NCBI GenBank assembly: GCA_028583605.1 | Contig: CM053331.1 | Coordinates: 36,417,283 to 36,481,282, forward strand | Direction: 5' to 3' | DNA from: Dastarcus helophoroides | Lineage: Eukaryota; Arthropoda; Insecta; Coleoptera; Bothrideridae | DNA length: 64,000 nucleotides | In this document: piece after piece, positions 1 through 12,100 of the stretch | Layout of the letters: each line of letters opens with the position of its first letter | Numbering within the stretch: the first letter of the stretch is position 1 | The notes under the pieces: generated by a model | The model's database searches: none | Seen by the model: only the letters and a program-made list of their open reading frames with translations | What the model was told of the DNA's origin: nothing | Program-made: the position numbers and the translations under genes

Positions 1-22
1 GATTAAATGTGCTAAGAATTAC

Positions 23-157
23 CTAAGTTTGTTCGTGGACAAAGGTCCTTGGAGCAACTACCCGAATCTATTCGTAGACAAATATCCTTGGAGCAAGCAA
101 ACCCTCCAGCGGAACCAATCGTCTTCATCTTTGCTTCGCCACTCGTGGGTTGATTAC
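23..157 (-). CDS. Gene A exon 7, tandem 135-nt Cys exon (copy 1)
   Basis: The acceptor reads ATATTGCAG just above position 157, and the donor TAG|GTAATT begins at 22. The exon is 135 nt, phase 1 at both ends, and encodes 45 residues with two C-x3-C motifs (CSKDIC and CSKDLC). It has the same length and layout as the exons at 285-419 and 547-681. Reading through the donor reaches a stop within a few codons, so it could also act as a terminal exon. The gene probably continues beyond the left edge of the window. Confidence 0.6.
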
Positions 158-3100
158 CTGCAATATTTTTAAAACTGTTAGCTTGAACGACTTTCGAGTA
201 AAAGAGAAAAAAACCAGCTCCAACTAACTGTAGAGGACTTTTAAATGATTGAATCAACAATAAGTCGAATGTGATGAGAATTACCTAAATCTGTTCGTGG
301 ACAAAGGTCCTTGGAGCAATTACCCGAATCTATTCGAAGACAAATATCTTTGGAGCAAGCAAAACCTCCAGCAGAACCAATCGTCTTCATCTTTGCTTCG
401 CCTTTCGTGGGTTGATGACCTGCCATATTTTTAAAACTGTTAACTTGAAAGACTTTTGAGTAAAAGAGAAAAAAACCAGCCCCAATTAACGCTAGAGGAC
501 TTCTAAATGACTGGATCAACAATAAGTCAAATGTGATAAGAATTACCTAAATCTGTTCGTGGACAAAGGTCCTTGGAGCAATTACCCGAATCTATTCGGA
601 GACAAATATCCTTGGAGCAAGCAAAACCTCCAACAGAACCAATCGTCTTCATCTTTCCTTCGCCATTCGTGGGTTGACTATCTGTTAAAATAATCAACTT
701 CATGACTTTTGATTAAAAGGGAAAAAATTAGCTCCAACTACATGAGTGTATTGACAATAAACCAAACGTTTTAAGAATTACCTAAACCTGCCATACAAGT
801 ATCCTTGGAGCAAGTAAAACTTCTAGGAGAAGCGACCCCCATCATCTGTTTTTCATCATCCGAATGTAGACAAATATCCTTGGAGCAGACCAAAGCTCCA
901 CTTGCAGCAAACCCTGAAGCTCTAGAGGTAACAGCTGGCCTATAAACGGCTTTATCGGAAAAACTCTTCCCGCTTGGACGCCCACACGTCCCAGGACCAC
1001 AAGAATCATCCAATTCGATCCTATGGACATTATCCGAGAGACTTTTCCCGCTTGGTCTACCACATGACCCCGGCCCACAAGAATCATCCAATTCCTTCTT
1101 GTTGACATTATCAGAGAAACTCCTCCCGGTTTGCGACCCGCATGTCCCAGGACCACAAGAATCATCCAATTCCTTCCTGTTGACATTATCCGAGAAACTC
1201 CTCCCGGTTTGCGATCCGCATGTTCCAGGACCACAAGAATCATCTAAAAATTTCCTGTTGACGTTATCAGAGAAACTCCTTCCAGTATTCGACCCGCAAG
1301 TCCCAGGACCACAAGAATCATCCAATTCCTTCCTGTTGAAATTATCCGAGAAACTCTTCCCGGTGGTATTCGACCCGCATGTTCCAGGCCCACAAGACTC
1401 ATCCAATTTTTTTAAATTAACATTATCCGAAAAACTCTTCCCGCTTTTCCGCCCGCTGTCCTGCCCGCACGTCCCAGGCCCACAAGAATCATCCAATTCC
1501 TTCCTACTGACAGTATCCAAGAAGCTCTTTCCGCTTGTCCGCCCGCACGAGCCAGGCCCACACGAATCATCCGCTTCCTTTCTACTGACGTTATCAGAGA
1601 AACTCCTCCCGGTATTCGACCCGCAAGTCCCAGGACCACAAGAATCATCCAATTCCTTCCTGATGACGTTATCCGAGAAACTCTTACCGCTTTTCCGCCC
1701 GCTCTCCTGTCCGCAAGTCCCAGGCCCGCAAGAATCATCCCCTTCCTTCCAATTGACATTCTTCTGAGAAACCGGCGGGGATAACACCTGCAATTTCAAT
1801 TTCGAACGCGTACAAGTCGAAGGGCCGCAAGTATCGCCGTTTGTTTTCATATTTGGGCAACTGTAAGCCGAGCACAAGATCCCTTCGATGACTTTCGTCA
1901 CGTTTTGTTCGGCAGTTCCGGGCATGAGATTCGGGCAACTCATCGGTGAACTGGTGTCGGCTTCGTATGCGGCCTTTTTGAATTTACCGCAACTTCCCGG
2001 TTCGCAAGTATCGTCCAATGAGGCCATTACCTTGGCGGAAGCCGAACGGCCCCACACGTCGACGATTGGGGCTTCGGTATTCGCGGAAGTGTTGACGTAG
2101 GAACACGTGGACTTGTCGCACATTTCAGAATCTGGCATCGTGTTGACGCCCGTATCGTAGTGTGGGCAAGTGGCTTTATCAGTTTTGTTATTAGGGCATA
2201 TTCCGCTGTCGGTGCCAAGGCAGATATCAGGTGAACAAGAGGTGCTAGTTGCGACGTCAGGTCCACAGGCCACGCTTCGTATTTCGGGTAACGTGTTGAC
2301 TCCTACGTTGTAAGCGGTGTCAGTTTGGGTAACGCGAGTTTTGGGTAAGTCAAATTCGTCGTACGGGCATATATCTTTGCAGCATATGGTGGTGGATATG
2401 CCGATGGGACCGCTGCTCACCTCTTCGATGCCCACGAAGGGGCAAAGATCGGGGTTACACTCGATGGTATTCTCGGGCCAGTATTTCGTCAATGAAGTCG
2501 TTTTGTCGCCTTCGCCACCGGTTGCGCCACTTAGAACAGTTCCGGCAGCTCCACCAGTTGCACCACTTCCACCGGTACCACCACGTTCACCAGTTCCACC
2601 ACTTCCACCAGTTCCGCCACTTTCATCAGTTCTTTCAGCTCCACCAGTTCCACCACTTCCACCAATGTCACCAGTTAGGTCACTTCCACCAATTTCACCA
2701 GTTCCACCACTTCCACCAATTTCATCAGTTCCACCACTTCCTTCAATTTTAGCAGTTCCACCAGTTTCACCACCACCAGTTTCACCACCACCACTTTCAC
2801 CAATTGCGCTAGTTCCACCAGGTCCATCAGTTGCACCACCTTCAGCGCTTCCGGCGGTTTTATCAGTTTCACCAGGTTTGCAAGTTCTGCTAGTTCCACA
2901 AGTTCCACCAGTTGCAACAGTTTCTGGCATGGCGGCGCACTTGGCGCGTTTTTTTCTGGCACCGCAAGTTTTGTCTTCACCCGCGGGTTTTTTTGCATCT
3001 GAAAGTAAAACGTTAAAGTCTTGAGCAAACAGTACACAAATGCTTAAGTCCAAATAGGGTAACACTAGTACGAAAATATAGAAAATGGAATTTCAGCCCT

Positions 3101-6100
3101 TTACTATATGAATATAAAAGAACTCTTTGTGTTTCACAGTTTTCAAAATGTCAGGATTTTATCAAAGGTTAAATGGGCTCTAGTCCCAACCTTCTTGGGG
3201 CTAAGTGGCTTGGGTATTATTAAGAAAATAACGCGAAGTTTTTATAATAAAGGAGCGCTATTGTAACGCTAGAAATAAATTTGAACTCACCTAACTTTGT
3301 CGGCTCACTGCCCGAGTACATAGGACATGTCTGAGGGCAGCACTCTACCAAATCCTGAACAATCCCCAAAACTTCCAACTCGCATGAGGTGATGTTTGTG
3401 CAAGTGAACTCATTACAAGGCACATCAGTTTGTGTCTCTATCGTACCCATTTTAACTTCCTCATCGGGTTGATCCGGATACGTAACTTCGCACTCCTCAT
3501 CCATCATCCCCAAACAAATATCCGGAGTGCATGTCACAGGTTCAGACATTGGCCAATCACCTGTTAGTATTTGGGCTGGCATCAGTGCTTCACCTAAGGC
3601 GAGATTCGGACAGCACATATCCGTACAAGTCGCCCCAGAGGGTACATCTGCTATTTTACCCCCACTCTTGCGCGTATTACCATAGTCGGGAACCTCGTCT
3701 GTAAAAGGACACTCTTTACTCGGACAGATACCACCGCCCAATATCTCAGCTATTTCCCTAAGAAGCGGACAAGTTGCTGATTTGCAATATGCACTCCTTG
3801 GTCTACCAGATGGCGTAGAATACGCACTAGATGAGCAACTTATTCCGCAACCGTCATCACTTCTGGCGGGAAATCTTGATGAATCGACGCTTCTAGTTTT
3901 TGGCTTCTCACTATCCAAGTCCTCGATGCAAACACAAACCTCCCCAAAGGCGCTATCATCGGATCGATAAGACTTCTGACTAACAGCACTTCTTGGTCGC
4001 GACTCACTGACCGCCCCACTAACACAATAACACATCTGACCAGCGCTGCTAAACCCCCTAGTCCCTGACGTACCCAACATTTTCGTTCTAGCTTCTGGGG
4101 GGATCGACATCAGTTGCTGATCAGCCCAATCGGCCAACTCTTTTATAGCCTCAACAGTGTCAAAAATACCGCAAGGTAGATGACCGCTGCTTTTCTGCGA
4201 AGTCGCCGCCGCTTTAATCGTATTACTAAGAGACCTTGCGAGTTGCCCCAAACTGCCCAAAGTGCTAGACATTCCCAACCCATCACCGTTACAGTAGCAA
4301 TCTTCTTCTGTCGCCGTCACCGGTCTATCCATAACGTTTCGAAATTTCACCAAAGTATCCGCTTCTCTAACTTTTTGCTTCACCAAATCTTTCTCCAAAT
4401 CGCAACATCTTTTATCCAAATTTCTCAAACTGCTACTGAATCTGTCGTATTTATTGGTGTTGAATGAGTTAGTGTCAGTTTTTATGGAATTCAATACCCT
4501 TTTGTAACCTTGTTGGAGGTTTATCATGTGGGTGGATAGTTCCTGTAGCTCTTCCTGCAAATGGAGACATTTACATTTTTCATCTTCTAGATCTCTCGCT
4601 GAAGTATCGTTCCCCATGCATCTCATCATTTCCAGCTTCAGCTCTTCCAGCTGCTTCTTCAGCCGCTTGTTTTCCTGATGGAGCTCTTCCGTGGCGGCAT
4701 CGCATTCATCTTGGACATCTGACTCGCAAGAGCACTTCGAAGCCATTAAGCTGCTAACACCATCCAACATTTTCTTGTAGGAGTTCTCTTTGGTTTCGAG
4801 ATGCTGAATCTGGTGTTTTATATCTTTCTGTATTTGGTACAGTTCCGTCAGTTGTTTCATATAGTGGATATCGCTCGATTGAAGCGAGGGGTCCTCCATG
4901 GGGACACCTAAAGCGTGAAAGTGAATGTTTGCTTGGGTAGTAAAAGGTGGAACTTACCCATTTCCCTTTTGGCACCAGATTTGCTAGAGTACGCTCGCCC
5001 TTGTTGGGAGAAGGTTAAGCTTTGGGCTGGATAAAAGCTGTCGCCTCGGCTGCTGGGCGTTTTGGATATTTTGCTGCACGGTTGACATAGGCATTGACCT
5101 GTGCAGTTGCATTGGTCTTTGTCGCCTTCGCTGGTGGGGGTTTTCATTGGGCACGGATCGCAGGTGCACACACTTTTGCAGTCACAGTGACCTTTTGACG
5201 TTACGCCGCGCGTCTCTTTCATGGGGACTGGGGCTTTTTTGGCCTTGGAGCTTCTGCTTGGTGGAGCTATAAGCGACAGCTTAAATCACTTCAAAATAAT
5301 CAAGAAATTACCTTTGCTAATACAAAATATATTGAGGGCAAAATATTTATCACAAAAGAACGTTTCTCTAAAAGAACTTTTGATGATGATGTTTCTGAGG
5401 GAATTATTTTTTATAGAACGCAACTGCAGATAAAATCCTAATAGGTTAGAACATTTATTAGATTCGAAGTTTGGAAACCAAATACCGGTTTCGATCTTGT
5501 TAGATCTTGTCAGTAAATGTTCAAATCTGTTGGTCTGTGCCTTAGAATCCTTGTCTTCTGGGAACTTTCCTAGAGAGCAACCGCTTTGCTAAGTGACAGT
5601 GTTTCAACTGTTGGTAGTTCAGCTACCTATGATTCACTATAGACGCCTAAAGGGTTAATGAATTTGTAGTCTGGGTTGCATTCTACTTGAATACAGATAA
5701 AATCGTTAAACATTTAATGATACACTTTACAAATTCCGTTCAGTTTGATGGATAACGCACCAGATAAATATTGAGAAAAGGACAGAAATTGCAGCTTTTT
5801 TTTGAAAATTTGGACCCTAATATTTATGAAAAATTCGAATTTTATTTGGAAATTTTGATTTTTCTTTAAAATTTGAATCTTTTTCAAAATATGGACTTTT
5901 TCAAAAATTTTGATTCTTGGCTAAAAACGTTTATTTTGTTTTTTGATAATTTCTTCTGATTTTAAAATATTAGCCTTTTTTTCTAAATTCGATTTCATTT
6001 TTGGCATTTTTTCTTTTCAATAACTTCGATTTATTCAAAATTTCAGTCACCTTTCTATTTTTCAAACGTTTGGACTTTTTTTTGAAAATTTGGACGATTT

Positions 6101-9100
6101 TTTAAACAATTCTTTTCGAAAATGTTAATTTATTTGAAAATTGTTTATTTTTTCAATATCTCGCGTTTTTTTGGAAAACTTCGACCGACATGATGCGTTT
6201 TGAAAATTTTTTTTAACGTTTTTTCTTGTTCTGAAATGGTCGATCTCTATTTGAAGAATCAATCCCTTATGACAATTCACCCTAATATTTATGAAAAATT
6301 CGAATTTTATTTGGAAATTTTGATTTTTCTTTAAAATTTGAATCTTTTTTTAAAATATGGACTTTTTCAAAAATTTGATTCTTGGCTAAAAACGTTTATG
6401 TATTTTGTTTTTTGATAATTTCTTCTGATTTTGAAATATTAGACTTTTTTTCTAAATTCGATTTCATTTTTGGCATTTTTTCTTTTCAATAACTTCGATT
6501 TATTTAAAATTTCAGTCACCTTTCTATTTTTCAAACGTTTGGACTTTTTTTTGAAAATTTGGACGATTTTTTAAACAATTCTTTTCGAAAATGTTAATTT
6601 ATTTGAAAATTGTTTATTTTTTCAATATCTCGCGTTTTTTTTTGGAAAACTTCGACCGACATGATGCGTTTTGAAGATTTTTTTTTAATGTTTTTTCTTG
6701 TTCTGAAATGGTCGATCTCTATTTGGAGAATCAATCCCTTATGACAATTCACCCTAATATTTATGAAAAATTCGAATTTGATTTGGAAATTTTGATTTTT
6801 CTTTGAAATTTGAATCTTTTTCAAAATATGGACTTTTTCAAAAATTTTGATTCTTGGCTAAAAACGTTTATTTTGTTTTTTGATAATTTCTTCTGATTTT
6901 AAAATATTAGACTTTTTTTCTAAATTCGATTTTATTTTTGGCATTTTTTCTTTTCAATAACTTCGATTTATTCAAAATTTCAGTCAGCCTTCTATTTTTC
7001 AAACGTTTGGACTTTTTTTGAAAACTTTGACGATTTTTTAAACAATTCTTTTCGAAAATGTTAATTTATTTAAAAATTGTTTATTTTTTTAATATCTCGC
7101 GTTTTTTTTTGGAAAACTTCGACCTACATGATGCGTTTTGAAGATTTTTTTGTAAGGATTTTTCTTGTTCTAAAATGGTCGATCTCTATTTGAAGAATCA
7201 ATCCCTTATGACAACTCACCCTAATATTTATGAAAAATTCGAATTTTATTTGGAAATTTTGAATTTTCTTTAAAATTTGAATCTTTTTTAAAATATGGAC
7301 TTTTTCAAAAATTTTGATTCTTGGCTAAAAACGTTTATTTTGTTTTTTGATAATTTCTTCTGATTTTAAAATATTAGCCTTTTTTTTAAATCCGATTTTA
7401 TTTTTGGCATTTTTTCTTTTCAATAACTTCGATTTATTCAAAATTTCAGTCACCTTTCTATTTTTCAAACGTTTGGACTTTTTTTTGAAAATTTGGACGA
7501 TTTTTTAAACAATTCTTTTCGAAAATGTTAATTTATTTGAAAATTGTTTATTTTTTCAATATCTCGTGTTTTTTTTTTGGAAAACTTCGACCGACATGAT
7601 GCGTTTTGAAGATTTTTTTTTAACGTTTTTTCTTGTTCTGAAATGGTCGATCTCTATTTGAAGAATCAATCCCTTATGACAATTCACCCTAATATTTATG
7701 AAAAATTCGAATTTTATTTGGAAATTTTGATTTTTCTTTAAAATTTGAATCTTTTTCAAAATATGGACTTTTTCAAAAATTTTGATTCTTGGCTAAAAAC
7801 GTTTATTTTGTTTTTTGATAATTTCTTCTGATTTTGAAATATTAGATCTTTTTTCTAAATTCGATTTCATTTTTGGCATTTTTTCTTTTCAATAACTTCG
7901 ATTTATTCAAAATTTCAGTCACCTTTCTATTTTTCAAACGTTTGGACTTTTTTTTGAAAATTTGGACGGTTTTTTAAACAATTCTTTTTAAAAATGTTAA
8001 TTTATTTGAAAATTGTTTATTTTTTCAATATCTCGCGTTTTTTTTTTTGGAAAACTTCGACCGACATGATGCGTTTTGAAGATTTTTTTTTAACGTTTTT
8101 TCTTGTTCTGAAATGGTCGATCTCTATTTGAAGAATCAATCCCTTATGACAATTCACCCTAATATTTATGAAAAATTCGAATTTTATTTGGAAATTTTGA
8201 TTTTTCTTTAAAATTTGAATCTTTTTCAAAATATGGACTTTTTCAAAAATTTTGATTCTTGGCTAAAAACGTTTATTTTGTTTTTTGATAATTTCTTCTG
8301 ATTTTAAAATATTAGACTTTTTTTCTAAATTCGATTTCATTTTTGGCATTTTTTCTTTTCAATAACTTCGATTTATTCAAAATTTCAGTCACCTTTCTAT
8401 TTTTCAAACGTTTGGACTTTTTTTTGAAAATTTGGACGGTTTTTTGAACAATTCTTTTCGAAAATGTTAATTTATTTGAAAATTGTTTATTTTTTCAATA
8501 TCTGGCGTTTTTTTTTTGGAAAACTTCGACCGACATGATGCGTTTTGAAGATTTTTTTTTAACGTTTTTTCTTGTTCTGAAATGGTCGATCTCTATTTGA
8601 AGAATCAATCCCTTATGACAATTCACCCTAATATTTATGAAAAATTCGAATTTTATTTGGAAATTTTGATTTTTCTTTAAAATTTAAATCTTTTTCAAAA
8701 TATGGACTTTTTCAAAAATTTTGATTCTTGGCTAAAAACGTTTATCTGTTTTGTTTTTTGATAATTTCTTCTGATTTTGAAATATTAGACTTTTTTTCTA
8801 AATTCGATTTCATTTTTGACATTTTTTCCTTTCAATAACTTCGATTTATTTAAAATTTTAGTAACCTTTCTATTTTTCAAACGTTTGGACTTTTTTTTTG
8901 AAAATTTGGACGGTTTTTTGAACAATTCTTTTCGAAAATGTTAATTTATTTGAAAATTGTTTATTTTTTTAATATCTCGCGTGTTTTTTTTGGAAAACTT
9001 CGACCGACATGATGCGTTTTGAAAATTTTTTTTAACGTTTTTTCTTGTTCTGAAATGGTCGATCTCTATTTGAAGAGTCAATCCTTTATGACTATTCACC

Positions 9101-12100
9101 CTAATATTTATGAAAAATTCGAGTTTTATTTGGAAATTTTGATTTTTCTTTAAAATTTGAATCTTTTTCAAAATATGGACTTTTCCAAAAATTTTGATTC
9201 TTGGCTAAAAACGTTTATTTTGTTTTTTGATAATTTCTTCTAATTTTGAAATATTAGACTTTTTTTCTAAATTCGATTTCATTTTTGGCATTTTATCTTT
9301 TCAATAACTTCGGTGTATTAAAAAATTTCAGTCACCTTTCTATTTTTCAAACGTTTGGACTTTTTTTTTGAAAATTTGGACGATTTTTTAAACAATTCTT
9401 TTCGAAAATGTTAATTTATTTAAAAATTGTTTATTTTTTCAATATCTCGCGTTTTTTTTTGGAAAACTTCGACCGACATGATGCGTTTTGAAGATTTTTT
9501 TTAACGTTTTTTCTTGTTCTGAAATGGTCGATCTCTATTTGAAGAATCAATCCCTTATGACAATTCACCCTAATATTTATGAAAAATTCGAATTTTATTT
9601 GGAAATTTTGATTTTTCTTTAAAATTTGAATCTTTTTCAAAATATGGACTTTTTCAAAAATTTTGATTCTTCGCTTAAAATGTTTATATATTTTGTTATT
9701 TGATAATTTCTTCTGATTTTAAAATATTAGACTTTTTTTCTAAATTCCATTTCATTTTTGGCATTTTTTCTTTTCAATAACTTCGATTTATTCAAAATTT
9801 CAGTCACCTTTCTATTTTTCAAACGTTTGGACTTTTTTTTTGAAAATTTGGACGATTTTTTAAACAATTCTTTTCGAAAGTGTTAATTTGCTTGAAAATT
9901 GTTTATTTTTTCTATATCTCGCTTTTTTTTTTTTTGGAAAACTTGGACCGACAATGCGTTTTGAAGATTTTTTTTAACGTTTTCTCTTGTTCAAAAGTGT
10001 TTTCTACAAGTCAACTATAAAATGATTGAAATTTAATGTACAAACTTTAAAATTGCAAGCACAAATTTGTTGTTAAGAAAATCGATGTTCGAATAAGATG
10101 GAAGTTTTTATTTTTGAGAAAATCACCAAATATTTGAGATGATTGTGAAAATTCCAAATTTAAACCCAAAACTTTTAAATAATACAAAAATGTCAAATTT
10201 TTTATTTTATAAATCTCAGTTTTTCTCAAGTTTCGACTCTTTTTCTCGACATTTTAGGCTGAAACTTCCATATTTCCAAAAAGTTTAGGTCTTTCTCGAA
10301 ACTTGTACTTTTTTCTCAAGTTCCAGAGTTTGGGCTTTTGGGCTTGAAAATTTTAAACTCTTGGATTCGAGTGAAATGAATTAAACAAAATTTAAAATTT
10401 CTATCATGAAATTGAGTTCAATAAAACATAATATTCCCAGAAACTGGTGTTAAAAAAATGTTCTAATAATTTTTGTCTTTTTCGAAATTCGCACTTTTTT
10501 CTCAAGTACCAGAGTTTGGGCTTTTGGGCTTGAAAATGTTAAACTCTTTAATTCGAGTGTAATGAATTGAACAAAAATTGAAACACAAAACTTGTCCCCT
10601 GAAACCAAGAAAGATTTCTCTCTGAAGGTGACAGCTTGGCTGTCGAAACGCGTTAGAGCAATCTTTGTTGTGTTTTTTAATCTTTCTTGATTTCAGAGGA
10701 CAAGTTTTGTGTTTCAATTTTTTAAGATAACCAAGGACCAGTCCGTTCCATCAAAAAGAATTGAACAAAATTTAAAAATTCTATCATTAAATGATATCTG
10801 AAGTAAGGTTCAATAAAACATAATATCCCCAGAAACTGGTGTCAAAAAAATAATATTTTTTTTAAATTAAATGTGAAGGTTAAAGTCTAGCTGTTGTATG
10901 CAAGCAGAATGCAACCTAGACTACAAATTCAAGCAGCCCTCCAGGCTAGTGAATCATAGGTAGCAACAGTTGAAACACTGCCACCCAGCGAAGCGGTTGC
11001 TCTCTAGGAAAAAGTTCCCAGAAGACAAGGATTCTAATGCATAGACCAATAGGTTTGAACATTTATTAGATTCGAAGTTTGGACACCAAATACCGGTTTC
11101 GATTTTGTTAGATCTCGTCAGTTTGGTATATCCAACTCGAATGCTAACAAATGTTCCAACAAGTAAGTACTAAAGAATTCACAGACGTCAAGCCTGTGAC
11201 TCTTAGTACTACCACCTATTGGTCCATAGAGAAACTATGGCCATCGCCAACAATGTCGTATGCAAGCAGAATGCAACCTAGACTACAAATTCATGCACCC
11301 TCCAGGCTAGTGAATCATAGGTTGCTGAACTACCAACAGTTGAAACACTGCCACCTAGCGAAGTGGTTGCTCTTTAAGAAAAAGTTCCCAGAAGACAAGG
11401 ATTCTAATGCAATGTTTAAACATTTATTAGATTCGAAGTTTGGAGACCAAATACCGATTTCGATCTTATTAGATCTCGTCAGTTTGGTTTATCCAACTCG
11501 AATGCTAACAAATGCGAGTTAAATATCCCAAAATAACGAAATATAACAAAATCGAAACTGGTATTTGGTTTCCAAACTTCGAATTTAATAAACGTTCAAA
11601 CCTATTGGTCTGTGCATCAGAATCCAGCTGTTGTATTAAAAATTGTTCAACTATTTGACGAGTTTATTATATTAAAAGCATTGCACAACAGTTTCACTTC
11701 GAGAAGTTGCCATTCTTCTCGAATTTGCGACCATAATCTCGAAATCTCAATTTTTGAAAATTTCATCTTGAAACGAAATCTCGGGTTCCATACTTGAAAT
11801 TTATAAAAAAACCGACTTGGACTTAGCATCGACATTTTTAAATTAAAGTTAAAAATTCAAAAATGAACTCTAAATTTCAAGAGTTTGGTATACGATTTTT
11901 TTTTTCGAAACTTTTTCGAAACTTCGAAACTTTTTCGAAACGAGTTTCTCTGCATATTTTTTCTAAAATTTGGACTTAGTTTCTAATTATATTACCAGCG
12001 CAATCACAAGCGTCTTCATGGGTCTTTTTCACGGGTTTAAATAGGTTTTCGCAGTCGCACAAATCCACGGCGGAGTAGAAGCCCCCACTTTTGGCATTTG

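Larger units (their letters stand above)
10900..11625 (-). mobile_element. Family A retrozyme-like dimer (726 bp) with 11-bp TSD
   Basis: Two tandem monomers start at about 10900 and 11262 (period 362 bp); the second is followed by an inverted fragment carrying only the 3' half of the ribozyme (about 11518-11625). The exact repeat AGCTGTTGTAT flanks the insert at 10889-10899 and 11626-11636. Each monomer has a full hammerhead on the minus strand, with cleavage sites 361 nt apart. It lies in intron 1 of gene A in the sense direction, about 370 nt after the donor. It has no protein-coding capacity; animal retrozymes are known to be small, tandem and hammerhead-bearing. Confidence 0.72.

Noticed and set aside
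771..781. Stop at 771 as the true end of gene A
   Set aside because: Not excluded, but the TTTAG|GTAATT donor and three following phase-1 exons make an intronic stop more likely.
2317..3024. Long Pro-rich open frame on the plus strand
   Set aside because: It is the antisense of the Gly-rich and Cys part of gene A exon 4; openness follows from the repeat composition, and the minus strand has matching splice sites and family similarity.
6594..9640. Repeated short frames (MKKIQ-type) on the minus strand
   Set aside because: One frame per satellite unit, with no splice context or similarity to the real genes.
11151..11522. 123-residue plus-strand frame
   Set aside because: Lies wholly inside the family A dimer, opposite the ribozyme strand; no similarity to a transposon protein.
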